This document shows, in pieces, positions 10,470 to 62,306 of a stretch of 64,000 bases of DNA; position 1 is the stretch's first letter, and every line of letters begins with the position of its first letter. The DNA comes from Sipunculus nudus (lineage: Eukaryota; Annelida; Sipuncula; Golfingiida; Sipunculidae). Location: assembly GCA_026874595.1 (NCBI GenBank), contig CM049312.1, forward strand, positions 73,134,429 to 73,198,428, written 5' to 3'. The notes beneath the pieces are model-generated. The model was not told the DNA's origin. It made no database searches and saw only the letters and a list, made by a program, of their open reading frames with translations. The position numbers were made by a program, and so were the translations under genes.

Positions 10470-13400
10470 TTAGCTCAGCTGACTTTCAGTCATGCTGGGC
10501 TATAGCGATGGGTCTTTGTCCGGCGTCCTTCCGTCTGTCCGGCCGGCCGGCTGTCCGGCCGGCCGGCCGTCCGTTAGCAGGGCACAAATCGTAACCGTAG
10601 GGGCTAGGGCCATGAACCCTATGCAGTCTTAGAGGTTCTAAAAAGATCTACTTGCAAACCTGAAATTAGGTCACTGTGACCTATATTCTCGAAGTTATGG
10701 GGTGTGTTTGCACCCTCCAGAAATAATTCTTTTAGCCAAAATTTTCATCCCAAACCTTCCATCTTTCACATACAGCTCACCTACCAACAGGGGAAGAACC
10801 ATAATTATTTTGAGGTCACAAGGTCAAAGGTCAAGGTCACAGAACCAACTTCTTTGAAAAGCCTCAGGATGCATTTTAAGCCAAACCTTTCATCCCAATT
10901 CTTTGATCTTTCACATATAGCTCACCTACTAAGTGGGAGAAGAATCCTATAGATGTTGAGGTCACAAGGTCAAAAGTCAGGGTCACAGGATCCATTTCTT
11001 TGAAAAGGTTGTGGACACATTTCAAGCTAGACCTTTCATTCCAAACCTTTCAGCACTGATATCGCTTCTCTGCCAACAGGGGAAAAGACCTGTTGATTTT
11101 GAGGTCAAAGGTAAAGTTCACAGCACCCTCTTCTTGCGTGGAGTCATTTTAAGGCAAACTTTTCAATCTATACTTTCCATCTGTCATATATGGCTTGCCT
11201 ACCAATAGGAGAAGAAGCCTATTGATGTTGAGTTCAAAAGGTCAAAGGTCAAGGTCACAATATTGTTCTAAATGCTTGTGAACATATTTCAAGTGAAACT
11301 GTTCAACCCAAACCTTCAGTCTTTCACATATGCCACATCCATGCATCACTGAATTTGATTCAAACTTCATATTTATGGGTCTTTTTTTACATGAAGAAAT
11401 AACTAATTGATTTTTAGGTCAGCTGGTCAGGAGGTTAAAGGTTGCAGGTCTAAGTTATTCACTCATTGGTTGCCAATTAATTAGACCCGGCCAGATGTAA
11501 GTGGTAAGTAGTTACTTGGCAAAAGACCAAGGGCATAGGTCAGGGATGTTCACAATAACTTATTTTGTATTTTTCTATTTTTCTTGTTTTCTTGTATATA
11601 TAACCATGGCACTCACAACTGGTACATCTCACTATGTGCCCATAATTGTCAGTGACACTTGTGATATATGACTCCCTTTTGTATCAGCTCATGGAGTGAT
11701 AAGGATATATCATTAGTGCATAACAAAAACACTGTTGCCCTGGAATGCTTTGGCCAGGCATTAAGACTATGAGAGTTAAGTGTTAAGGTTAAGCTATTGA
11801 TTTATAAAATGATGGGAACATTTTGCAGTTTATATCATGGAATCATTGAAATAAACTTAGTTTTCTAGATATCTGAATATTATTATACAAATCATCAGAT
11901 ATACCAGCAAGTGTTTGTTCTGATAATATGTGGGTCTTTACCTGGATTTAGGATGGCTTTATTTGATTACAAGACTCTTAGTGATGCTTTCTGCATTTCT
12001 TTTCTTTTAGGTTTTGCAGTTTACCTACCCTGCTGACCCCATTGAATAGCAAGCTGATAATTAAAACAAATTGGACTTGCATGTTCATAAATCTGATATG
12101 AGAGCTCTCCAACCTGATCATGCCTTTTGAATTGTTTTGGACATTCATAACTGTTACATTCTTTGAAGCAATTGCTTCAAGTTTAGTGTCTTATTGGAGG
12201 ATGTGTGATATCAAATGTCACACTTATCAGAAAACCATTATGTCTGCCAGGTAGCCATTTTAGAAATCCTTTTGCCAGGGCAGTTTCTGTGATTTTTTTA
12301 TGATGTTTGGTCCCTTTTAGAGGATGTTTGTTGTTCAATTTCCGACCTGTCAGAAATCCAATATGGCCACCAGGAAGCCATCTTTAAATTCCTTTAGAAC
12401 ATATTATCTCAAGAACTATTAAAGTGAATGCAGTGGGATGTATTTTAATGTTATCTTGCATTGGGTCAAAGATTTCTTAATAAATATGACCATCATTTAT
12501 GAAAGCTCAGTACAGTTGGCTTGTATTGAATTAAAATTAATATGGAAGCACCCGTTTCACAATAGTTCTTGCATGGATTTCCTTGATCTTTTGCTATATT
12601 TTGATCTTAAATGTGGCCTGTGTGGTATTCCTTTTGAGACTGACAGGTATCGAGCAAGCTGTGGGATTAGTTCCTGATAGCTCAACAACCATACATTTTG
12701 CCTCAGACCATCATTGTATCCCCAGACAAAGTCGAGATACTATGGTTTCACGACGGTCCCGCCGCCGCCGCAGAAAAACCTTGTGAGTGGGATAACTCAA
12801 AATATTTCACTGATTTTTTTCAAACTTTACATTTGTATAGATTTAGGTAAGGGGACGAAGCCTATTTAAAATGGGGTCATGACCTATGCTAAGAGAATGA
12901 CCTTGACCTTGAATAGGGCCATTATTGCTAAAAATAACACAAATTCTTAAATATCTCAAGTAAGCTTGCATGGACTGGTCTAAAAATTAAGGTGACCGAA
13001 GATCTTGGATAGCCTTGTGATATACCGGAAACTGGTGGCGCCACCTATTATCCTTTTCTTGTTTTTACGCCTTTCATACCCCCATAATTGCCACTTGACA
13101 GAACAGTAAGCATTATTAGTCAAAAACTAATGGACAGATTTCTTTCATATTATGCACATGTAGAGAGATGGGCTATAGGATGAGGTCTGTTTACATTTGG
13201 GTCATGACCTTTACCATGAGAGTGGCCTTGACCTTTAATGTGTCCATATTTGGTGAAAATCACCGGCTCTTAAGATATCTCTAGTGTTGATAGCCATATG
13301 GATTTCAAACGTGACTTATGTATGGCCCACTACTAAAGTAAGAACCCTATAGGTTCTAGGGTCATGAGGTCTAAGGTCAAGGTCACTGGACTTGCATCTT

Positions 13401-15021
13401 ACAAGATACTGTGGATGCATTTTAAACCAAACTTTCAAGGTCTTCCATCTTGAATATGTAGCTCACTTGCCAATAGTGGATGATCCATATCAATTTTGGG
13501 GTCACAAGAACAAAGGTCAAGGCCACAGGAGCTATATGTCAAATAATTCCTGCTTTTATTGATGTATTGATTTCAAACTTGACTTATATATGTCCCATTG
13601 AAAAAGCAAGACTCCAATTGATTTTGGGGTCATGAGGTCTAAGGTCACAGGACACATCTTTAAAAAGATTGTGGATGCATTTTCAGCCAAACATTTCATC
13701 TCAGACCTTTCATCTTGCACATATAGTTCATCTGCCAATAGAGGAAGACCCCTATCAATTTTGAGGTCACAAGGTCTAAGGTGAAGGTCACAGGAGCCAT
13801 CTCTCCAAAAATTAGTTTCTGGATGATAATTCCTGCTTTTATTGATGTATGGATTTCAAACTTGACTTGTATATGACCCATTGGAAAACAAGACCCTTAT
13901 TGATTTTGGGGTCAAGAGGTCAAAGGTCAAGGTCTCAGGACACATCTTTAAAAAGATTGTGGATGCATTTTCAGCCAAACAATTCATCTCAGATCTTTCA
14001 TCTTGCACATATAGATCACCTGCCAAGAGTGGAAGACCCCTATCAAATTTGAGGTCACAAGGTCAAAGGTGAAGGTCACAGGAGCCATCTGTCCAAAAAT
14101 TAGTTTCTGGATGATAATGCCTGCTTTTATTGATGTATGGATTTCAAACTTGACTTGTATATGTCCCATTGGAAAAGCAAGACCCGAATTGATTTTGGGA
14201 TCATGAGGTCAAAGGTCAAGGTCACAGGACACATTTTCAAAAAAATGTGGATGCATTTTCAGCCAAACATTTTATCTCAGACATTTCATCTTGCACATAC
14301 AGTTCCCCTGCCAATAGAGGAAGACGCCTGTCAGTTGTGAGGTCACAAGGTAAAAGGTGAAAGTCACAGGAGCCATCTGTCCAAAGATTAGATCCTGAGA
14401 TGATAATTCAAGCTTGGATTAATATATGGATTTCAAACCTGACTTATACATGGCCCATCAATAAATCTAGACCTCTATTGATTTATATATAAAAGTGGAT
14501 GATCAATATCAATTTTGGGGTCACAAGGTCAAAGTCAAGGCCACAGGAGCCATCTGTCCAAAAATTAGTTTCTGGATGATAATTCCTGCTTTTATTGATG
14601 TATAGATTTCAAACTTGACTTATATATGTCCAATTGAAAAAGCAAGACCCCAATTGATTTTTGGGTCATGAGGTCAAAGGTCAAGGTCACAGGACCAACA
14701 TCTTCAAAAAGATTGTGGATTGATAGATGGAAGAAACAATAATTGCTTGCCAAGTGTCAGTAAATGCTGCTAAAAATGGGGGCCTATTCTTAAAGGGGGG
14801 GGCCCTACTATGTCTGGGGATTCTGTGGCACCTGCGGAGCCAAGAAATATCTAGTTCACTATGTTTTAACCAGACATATATGATAAGAATTTATGGCAAT
14901 GTAGAAAGTTTAAACAAAATTGGCATATAGGTTCTGCAACAATTTTACTAGTTGTGAATCGCAGCCCATGATGTCGCAGGTCATGCTTGGCAGCTGAGCG
15001 TCATGACCCATGGGTCACTTG
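10470..15021 (+). mobile_element. Helentron-like composite element, family E (copy EB), full length
   Basis: The 5' end AGCTCAGCTGACT (from 10472) is followed by AGTCATGCTGGGCT and a CCGGC-rich block. The 3' end has CAGCTGAGCG, hairpin TGACCCATGGGTCA (15004-15017) and CTTG (15018-15021). It lies inside the minisatellite of the foldback-like element. First come tandem units with AGGTCA repeats (10700-11300), then sequence shared with the window start (from 11959), then nested N1 (12716-14854), then a ~170-bp tail. No protein-coding gene was recognised. It is the best reference in this window for the truncated copy EA. Confidence 0.72.
12716..14854 (+). mobile_element. Nested Helentron-like element, family N1 (copy N1B), complete
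   Basis: Starts GTATCCCCAGACAAAGTC, whose arm is inverted first as the nearby GTCGAGATAC and again near the 3' end as TGTCTGGGGAT. That is followed by the hairpin GGCACCTGCGGAGCC and CTAG (14851-14854). After the 5' hairpin come ACTATGGTTTCACGACGG and a CCGCCGCCG block. Interior features are one GGTGGCGCCACC (13034-13045) and four to five ~288-bp units (13558-14600) with perfect AGGTCAAAGGTCA at 13917, 14206 and 14671. Peptide-like frames recurring across units are repeat shadows. Confidence 0.75.
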
Positions 15022-15194
15022 TTAGAATCGCAGTGTTCTTGTGTATTATAAAGTACAATTCAATGAATAAAGATGGGTAGAAACTGCTGTGTTCTTGTGT
15101 ATAAATACTATAATAAAGTATGATTATGAAAGTATTCATTTTCTTTTCATGAATAGATGCCACATCTGAAAGGTTTAGATAAAGATATGCTGAA

Positions 15195-15375
15195 CAGGTG
15201 ATCCTGGATCGATCACAGTTTCTACTGGTAGGAACTGAGATTGGAGTCTCTACCAGTAGAATTGGAATTTCTACTTGGAGAGATTCTGATCGTGGTTTCT
15301 ACCAGCAGAGACTCCGATCGTAGTTTCTACCAGTAGAAACTCTGATTCTACCAGATCGCAGTCTCTACCCTGACA
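15195..15375 (-). repeat. Right inverted terminus of the foldback-like element
   Basis: Inverted complement of the outer part of 9150-9425, with the same TTTCTACCAGTAGAAACTC subrepeats and ending CCCTGACA followed by TATA. Confidence 0.75.
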
Positions 15376-15981
15376 TATATACTGTGGTGGGCTTGATATT
15401 TGTGGAGAAAATAATTTCGGATTTTTACATTCATTGTTTTTTTTTTATTGAATACATCACATGAAACAACATATGGACAGTACCTATAATGAACATGTAA
15501 AACGATATATACACATACTAATACACTGCACAAAAACATACAATGACAATGCACAGAAATAAAGCCAGGAAGGCGATACTTATACAGTTCAGAGACAATT
15601 TTATGTAGAGGATTAATTATGGCCTATGATATTTTGTTTACCAAGAAATTTTATCTTATATTCTTCAGGGAGTATAAATCAAATATTGACACTATAATGA
15701 CAAATGTATACTTAAGTACATAGAAAAAAACAAAAGTCTTTGCATATTCAGCAACAACAATATCTATATCTAGGAACACAAAACTTATATTTTAACCATG
15801 GATATATCTCAATATCAAATTGTATAAAAAATAATATTTTTATGACATAAGTGAGCTCCACTTCTTATAATAATAATGTACAGATAAAGTTCCATTTCTG
15901 TGGGCAATGTTTCTTTCAATGGTGGATAACTGTTCCATATATAGTTTATAACTGATAATGTTTGGCATAATATTTTTGCAT

Positions 15982-17393
15982 TTACGCACATATATATCTT
16001 TTAGCTAGTAATATAAGTATATCTAATAGAGAATCATTTGTGTTGTTGAAGATAAGAGTTGTTTTACTAAAGCAGTTTTCTGTAAGAAGTATCTTTTGGC
16101 TAATCAGCCAGTTTTTAATTTGAGTATAAATGTTTTGTGTTTTGTTACAGCTATAAAATAGATGCATAATTGTTTCTTTCTCTTTTTTACAAAGTGAACA
16201 AAGTTCACTGGTTGCTTTCCCTAGAGTAAATAACAGCGGGTTGAGAGCTATGGTTCTATGAATTAGTTTAAACTGAAATATTCTTAATATTTCTGATATT
16301 GTTATGCTTTTTATATTATTAAAGGCTTCACATATCAGGTCTTTGCAATCGCATTGCATGTCTCTATTCCATTTATCAATTACTTTTAGAGGGTTCTGTG
16401 CAGACATTCATTATTAAATCTTTGTAAACTTTTTGTGAGATTTTCTTAGTATTCATTGTAATTTCTATATTCAATTTACATGGGTAATTAATGTGTATAT
16501 CACTATCTGAGCATGCTTTTATTATTTTTCTCCAGCTTGCTGGAATAGCATCAATTAAACTCATATACTGCATTTGCCCTATTTTTATTTTATATCTACA
16601 AATGAGTTCTGCATGTAATAGAAAAGTATATTGTTTGTTTTTATTTTTTAGGATATCATATATTTTTGTGACATCTGCATTGTACATTTCTTTGATATAT
16701 ACAGTTTTCTGATCTTCTTTGATGTATGAGATATAAAATAATTCCTGATTTAAGATTTCCTTTGGAGAGTACACATTTATAAAGTTATATTTACACCATG
16801 CATCAAAAACTTCTCTCAAGAATGGGCTATATAAATTGATCATTAAGATTTTTTATGTCAGATGACCTAAGATTACATTTGAATATATAAAAACCATGGA
16901 TTCCTTTAAACTGTATATCAACTATCTGTCTCCAGCCTCTGACTAAGGGGCCAGATAAGAAACGCTTCTCCGAAGCAATTTTTAATGCATCAATTTTGGA
17001 TTTTAAATGTATCATGTCTAGTCCTCCTTTTTCAAAAGGTGCTATGAGTGTGGTTCGTTTAATCTTATCTTGTTTGTCCCATATGAATTTCCAAAGTAAA
17101 GATTCAATATCTTTTACATAAGTTGGGGATGGATTGGGTAATACCTGTAGTGCATATATCAGTTGTGATAATACATGTGCTTTTATAATAGTTATTTTTC
17201 CTGAAAGTGACATACCTCTATTTGACCATATATTTACAATTGTTTTTATTTTACTCAGTATTTCTTTATAGTTGATATCTTTCATCTTTCTCCAGTCTGG
17301 ATAAACAGATATACCCAATATTTTTACTGGTTCAGAGCTCCATTTTAAACCTAGTCTTTCTATGTTTTCTTTTGCATTGGCAAAAGGTGTCAT
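15982..17393 (-). pseudogene. LINE reverse transcriptase C-terminal part, frameshifted
   Basis: Three overlapping minus-strand frames (17393-16827, 16843-16376, 16407-15982) together read as one decayed ORF2-type C terminus with two frameshifts. The first frame has the LGLKWSSEPVKILGI region, then GMSLSGKITIIKAHVLSQLI, then LLWKFIWD and KGGLDMIHL, all typical of the segment downstream of the RT catalytic motif. The last frame has C-x2-C-x8-H-x4-C (CSLC...H...C, from about 16200), a zinc-knuckle-like motif common at LINE C termini. The ORF continues across the inserted element at 18450-18665. Confidence 0.8.
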
Positions 17394-17411
17394 AGGAATA
17401 ACTACAGTTTT

Positions 17412-18441
17412 TTTAGCCCTCAGCCCTTAGGCTGATGGGCTATTGTCGTCACCCAAGCTGTCCGTCCGTTCGTCCGGCGTCCGTTAACTTCTACCTTGTG
17501 AGCGGGATATCTTGAAAAGGATTCACCATCAGAATTTTATTTCCTCGGTAAAGATGTATATCGACAAAATCTCGGTCAAGTTCGAAGATGGGTGACCTTG
17601 ACCTATTTTTCTACATTTTAGAGCTGATTATAGAAAAACACTTAGATGCTTATTACTCAGGAACCATTTGACGGATTTTCACAAAACTTACTATGATTAT
17701 TGGGACTGATAATCTGTACCTGCTTCACAAGTTTGGTGGCGCCACCGACAATATCTGATTTTTAATGAATTTTTATCTGATTTTTCAACTTTGGGCTTGT
17801 GAGCGGGATATCTCTAAAAGGATTCACTGTAGGAATTTTATTTTTTAGGTGAAAATGTATATTGACAAAATCTCGGTCAAGTTCGAAGATGGGTGACCTT
17901 GACTTATTTTTCTACGTTTTAGAGCTGATTATAGAAAAAACATTTAGAAGCTTATTTTTCAGGAACCATTGGCTGGATTTTCACAATACTTACTATGATC
18001 ATAGGGAGTGAAGGTCTGTAACTGCTGCACAAGTTTGGGGGCGCCACCTGCAATTTCTGATTTTTAATGAATTTTTCTTGGATTTTTCAACTTTGGGCTT
18101 GTGAGCGAAAATCTCTAAAAGGATTCACAATAGGAATTTTATTTCTTTGGTGAAGATGTATATCGACAAAATCTCAGTCAAGTTCGAAGATGGGTGACCT
18201 TGACCTACTTTTCAAGGTCACAGAGCTGATAATAGAATAAAACTTAGAAGCCTATATTTCAGGAAGCATTTGGTGGATTGTTATGAATCATGGTACATAC
18301 CTCTCCATTTTAAATTTTTAACTGAGACATGTACAGATATACATCCATGTGAGAACAGATATTTAGTACTTGTTACTGTTACCACCTCTAAACACTGTTC
18401 TTTTGGCTGAGGGCTTTTGTCAGCTTCTGCTGATATTCTAG
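17412..18441 (+). mobile_element. Helentron-like element, family F, inserted in the LINE
   Basis: The 5' hairpin arms are AGCCCTCAGCC and GGCTGATGGGCT, then ATTGTCGTC and GTCCGTCCG. The 3' end has GGCTGAGGGCT, a second hairpin TCAGCTTCTGCTGA and CTAG (18438-18441). Removing 17412-18441 leaves a T run and restores the LINE reading frame, so these boundaries and the T/T insertion site are supported by the host ORF. The interior is about three ~300-bp units (near 17498, 17797, 18100) with GTGAGCGGGATATCT, GGTGACCTTGAC and GGTGGCGCCACC (perfect at 17735-17746). Confidence 0.8.
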
Positions 18442-18449
18442 TCTACATT

Positions 18450-18665
18450 AACTTTTAATCCCGATATTTTTTTAAATTCATCAAAAGTTCCTAGAAGTTC
18501 TTTAAAAGCTTTAGTGCCTCCAGTAAGGGTAACGGCTGTGTCATCTGCATACTGAATTAATTTATGTTCAGTATCTCCTATATTTACACCTTTAATTTTA
18601 GGATTATTCCTAATTTTAACAGCTAATATTTTTGAGGCGAGTATAAACAGATATGTTTCATTGTT
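18450..18665 (-). pseudogene. LINE reverse transcriptase catalytic segment
   Basis: On the minus strand this encodes YLFILASKILAVKIR, then QYADDTAVTL, then a GTFDEFKKISGLKVN stretch. The YADD catalytic motif is at 18540-18551. It is the upstream half of the reverse transcriptase whose downstream half lies at 15982-17393. The usual sequence upstream of YLF is not recognisable past about 18665. Confidence 0.85.
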
Positions 18666-18668
18666 TGT

Positions 18669-21589
18669 GAGGGCTGATTAGCGATCCCACCATACAATAA
18701 GCTACACACAGTATCCATTATTATTATATGTATTATTTATATAAAATAATATGTGCCAAGTTCGTATGAGTAGAAAGTACTCTACATGATTTGCCTGTAA
18801 TTTATGATATTATCTATAAAAGCAGTATTTTAATTTTGGCCATCCCTAAACATACAGCATTTGTTAATAATCAGCATCTGTTAATAATCATTATGTTTCA
18901 TTATAACAAACCAGTTCTATCTGCCAAATCTCATCAGTGTTTGAAAAGTGGAGACCTTGACCTTCAAGGTAAAATCTTTGAGATAGTGCATATTTCACCA
19001 CTTATGTTTAAGGATGGCCAATATGTGGGAGACATATTTCTGATTTTAGCGCTGTAAAATCAAAGCTATTCAAATTTTATAAATGTTTTGCCTTTGGGGC
19101 CTATTGTTCACAAGGGTTTTATTTTTTATAATATGATCAATTTTCCTTTCATGAATATCATGAATATAAAACCCTCAAGAACTAAAAGGCAACCAAAGTA
19201 TGTTTACAGGATAGTACAAAGCAGGTACAAACACACATTAGATAACAAATGTACAGTTAACACACTGATTGTTATCTAATCTCATACCATGCAGGAAGTG
19301 ACTTTGAAACTAACTTGGAATGCATAGAGTTTTAAAGTGTACTTAAAAGTGGAATATCATGTACTGCAGTGCCAGTCTATTATACCAGCCAATGAGGAAC
19401 TGATGTGTAAAAAAATCTGGGTTGACCCTGACCTCAGGTGTGATAATAGCATTTGTTGTGTTTATAAATCATCTGCAGACGTTAACTCACTGAGGTTAAT
19501 GTAACCAGGTAGGTCAGAGTGTATGTGTACTTCAGTCACTTTATCTGTTTATCACACAACAAGAATGCCAGGTATGTGTTACCTGTTGAGAATCGTGCAG
19601 TAAATATAAAAATTAATATCAGGTACATGTAAATAAAATTAATGATCAGCAAACACACCCTGTGATGGTTTGATACAGAGGTGGTGTTAATAAAGTTCAA
19701 ACTGAGGTCGTCTCACTGAGTCCTTAAGGTTTGAGAACTGGCAAAAACTCCTATATATCTAAATTCTATCTAAAAGAAAGAACATTGTACCATATTTAAA
19801 ATAATGTTTACGTTATGGTATAATATGAATTCGAAACTTGATTGATTTTAGAAATAGTGGTTTTTGCCAGTTCTGCTACCTTAAATATTATATCACCCTG
19901 CATATTAACTGTTCCCGTGTAGTTCACAAAGTTTCTGATAGATGGCACTGTGATAAGCCCCTCTAAGAAATGATGTCAATTTCTCTGGATTTATGTGAAG
20001 ATATAGGAAATGACCCCCTTGAGACACCCTGACCATGCTGTCAGTTCAAAACAAAAAAAAGAGGGCATCTCCATGCATTGTATGGCTGCAGATGAGTTGT
20101 ATGACATGAAGTGGCACAACCATTATTAATCACAATAAAGATATCATTTTTAATATCTGTGTATATTGTTTTTATATGGCTGTCTAAGATGGGAAGTATA
20201 TGGTATACATTTGGTCTGTCTGTTAACTTTTGGTGCCCAGGTTTTGCCTGGGTTTTGATTGAGTTTCAGGAATCTTACCATAACTATTTACCAATTAATA
20301 TCTCACCCAAGTTAGATTATGGGCAAAATCTTTATTTAATGTCTTATATTTAATGAGGTCAGAGGTCCCTCATCTTTTTGTGGTTTCACAACAGTAACTT
20401 GCAAGGAATATAATAAATTTTGATCAAACTCAACAGAAAAATTAATCAGTATAATGTCCCACCAAAGTTAAGTTTCCAGCAATATCCATACACATTTATT
20501 GAGGTCAGAGGTGGCCAGGCTTTGGTTGCCAGATGATGATTTACCAAAAAAAATTGATGAATTTTCATGAGACTCATAAATATTAACCAATAGAGTGTTA
20601 CATCTGTATTACATTCTCAGAAAAATTTATGCTTATTTAATGAGGTCAGAGATCATAAGATATGCGATGGGCATATTATGCACCGTTTGCAGTGCTTTTG
20701 TTTTAGCATAAATATATGCATTCTTCAGCATTGGAGAGACGTCATAATCAAGCTAAACTTTAGTATGAAGAGAGAAGTTTTGTTGAGAAAAACTGCCACA
20801 CTTAATAGAGGAGGGGGATTTTGCCAGGGTGTGGCTAGAAAATAAACTAAACATCTGATAAGACTAGTAGGAAATGTCATGATAACCACTGGACAAAGAT
20901 GATACTGTTGATAACTGTAGTAACATAACCTTTCTGAACAGCTTGTTACATGTATGTTGTTGAAAGTATAAATGCTAAACTTGTTATGAAGGTCTCTGAT
21001 TTATATGCAGATATAAAGGTTGTGATTTAAGTGCAACAAATTTGATTAAAAATTAAACAGATAATGTAATAAATAATTGTATACTGTTTGATTTAAATAA
21101 ATATAATTTTACTTGGTTGTTTGATTTTTTTCTGAAGTCGAAGGGTTATTTGTCAATAATTCTAGTTGGTTGTGGAAATTATCAATCGGTTACGTTTGGC
21201 GATCAGACCTGTGACTTTATCTGGTTTTGGGAGATATATGGGCCTGTGTGCATATAGTTACTGGTTCAGTGGATTTCATGAAAACAAACAAATGGCAACT
21301 TCTAAACAATCCAACTTGTGACTTATAGGAAAATCTTAAATCTAAATCCGAAGGTAGAAACATTATCTAAAAAAAAACTGGGAACTGTATATTCAAATTG
21401 ATTCCCAAACATAAAATAATTATATATCAAAACACTTTGGCTTATTAAAGTAAATAAGTATAATTCAAAGAAAAAGAAATAATGCAGAATTTTATTCCTT
21501 ATAAATTTACCTGGTAAAGTTCTTGGCACAAAAATTGGAATGCAATGATTAACCTACGCTCTTTACACAGCGCTTTACCTATAGGGCTA
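18669..21589. other. Intergenic, no gene seen
   Basis: AT-rich, with short open frames only. Around 20200-20700 the phrase AATGAGGTCAGAGGTC recurs at ~150-200-bp spacing, suggesting an old degenerate tandem repeat. One dispersed repeat at 19079-19285 is listed separately. Confidence 0.5.
19079..19285 (+). repeat. Dispersed repeat shared with 43680-43880 (opposite orientation)
   Basis: Both copies share GGGGCCTATTGTTC-like and AAAACCCTC..GAACTAAAAGGCAA segments. Translated, both give GPI(I/V)H-GF and RTKRQ, so the similarity covers most of the unit. Class unknown. Confidence 0.5.
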
Positions 21590-22313
21590 CTACCTATTTT
21601 GTAAGGCGCTGTTTGTTATGACCTCGTATCCTGAATTGCAACACCAGAGGGGAGCACTGTATTTTTGTCCAATCAGATGAGACCTTGTGCTGGAAGACAA
21701 AGCCAAGCGAGGAATACACAGAGCCAATCATATTTATTCCTTTTTGAGTGACAGCTCATCCCCCAGCGTAACCGTCTGAAAAGGCCACAGGCTCAGAGAG
21801 AATTGCCCCTGACGTGGTTTGCTTAGGGCCTTGGGAACATAGGATGCTCGGCCGGTGAGCTGTAATTCAAACGAAACGTTACAACAAAGGCTGCGTGCAC
21901 ACCTCGCTTGCTGGTTTCAGTTCTGCAGACAACAGATACATGGCTACGCTAACACAGTCAGAATGTAATAATCGAATCGGTCGATGATGCGAGAATGCAG
22001 AGGGAGCAATTTAAATTCGACCGGAAACTCAATAAGCGGCGCTTGAAGCGCAGCAATGGGTGGAGCCAGAATGCCTGTCGAGTGTTTGTTTATTGGCATC
22101 TGATTGGCTGCTTGTCACATCATACGCACGTTTATTTCAGTGGAAAACGAACCGCCATCTGGTGTCTAAATATATCATAAACGGTCAAAGCTGGCAGCGT
22201 GAAAATCGGTTGCTTCTTTAGAAGCGCAAGATTTCCGCTTCCTCGGGAGCGTATGATTAACCATGTTTACTCATTTATAAGTATAACTAATGGAAACAAA
22301 TTTGTATTTGCAG
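21590..22313 (+). promoter_or_regulatory. Putative TAO kinase promoter region
   Basis: This stretch is clearly richer in G+C and CpG than its flanks. It holds four CCAAT-type boxes: CCAAT at 21669 and 21724, and the inverted form ATTGG at 22092 and 22103. I see no convincing TATA box at a fixed spacing, which suits a broad housekeeping-type promoter. The transcription start cannot be placed from sequence, and a non-coding first exon may lie here. Confidence 0.5.
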
Positions 22314-22481
22314 ATAAAGGGTAGTTTAGGATTCACCACCAGGGCGCAGCACGGAGGGCAGTCCCGCAGTTAAATTATCTACATGGTGAACCTAAAGGTG
22401 CCGGAGCGTTTAGACCCGCAACACGCCCACGACTGGACCACCTAGAGCTGTCAGCCACCCACAGGCCACGCCCCTGCCATC
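22314..22481 (+). other. 5' UTR of the TAO kinase mRNA with an upstream ORF
   Basis: TTTGTATTTGCAG at 22301-22313 is a plausible splice acceptor, so this exon may begin at 22314 after a non-coding exon; alternatively transcription starts upstream without a splice. A 20-codon upstream ORF runs 22383-22445 (MVNLKVPERL...TT, stop TAG) and ends 36 nt before the main ATG. A CTCF-like CCACCAGGGCGCAG lies at 22336-22349 (one mismatch to the usual core). Confidence 0.45.

Positions 22482-62306
<39,825 letters not shown>

Larger units (their letters stand above)
9150..15375. mobile_element. Foldback-like element with long repeat-rich inverted termini, interrupted by element EB
   Basis: The left end reads TGTCAAGGTAGAGACT and the right end is its near-perfect inverted complement (AGTCTCTACCCTGACA, ending 15375). 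Both are flanked by TATA (9146-9149 and 15376-15379), a possible target duplication. The inverted termini run about 180-280 bp and are built of short GGTAGAAACT/AGTTTCTACC subrepeats, as in foldback-type transposons. The interior has a ~50-60-bp minisatellite and a 250-bp MITE. Most of the present length is a later 4.55-kb insertion (10470-15021); without it the element would be about 1.7 kb. No transposase was seen. Superfamily is not assigned. Confidence 0.6.
15437..18668 (-). mobile_element. 5'-truncated non-LTR retrotransposon (LINE, L1/Tx1-like), interrupted
   Basis: A minus-strand LINE. Its poly(A) tail is the T run at 15437-15446. The body contains the 3' part of a reverse transcriptase, a C-terminal domain and a Cys/His motif. 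The element is split by a separate 1.03-kb insertion at 17412-18441, and its 5' side fades near 18668, as expected for a 5'-truncated insertion. The coding parts carry frameshifts, so it is dead. Clade assignment is by the look of the RT thumb/C-terminal region. Confidence 0.8.

Noticed and set aside
1881-14340. Recurrent ~60-residue frames (MDFKLDLYMSHWKSK..., RSKVKVTG...) on both strands
   Set aside because: They recur in every N1 tandem unit with frame breaks and mirror frames on the other strand; they are shadows of the 288-bp repeat.
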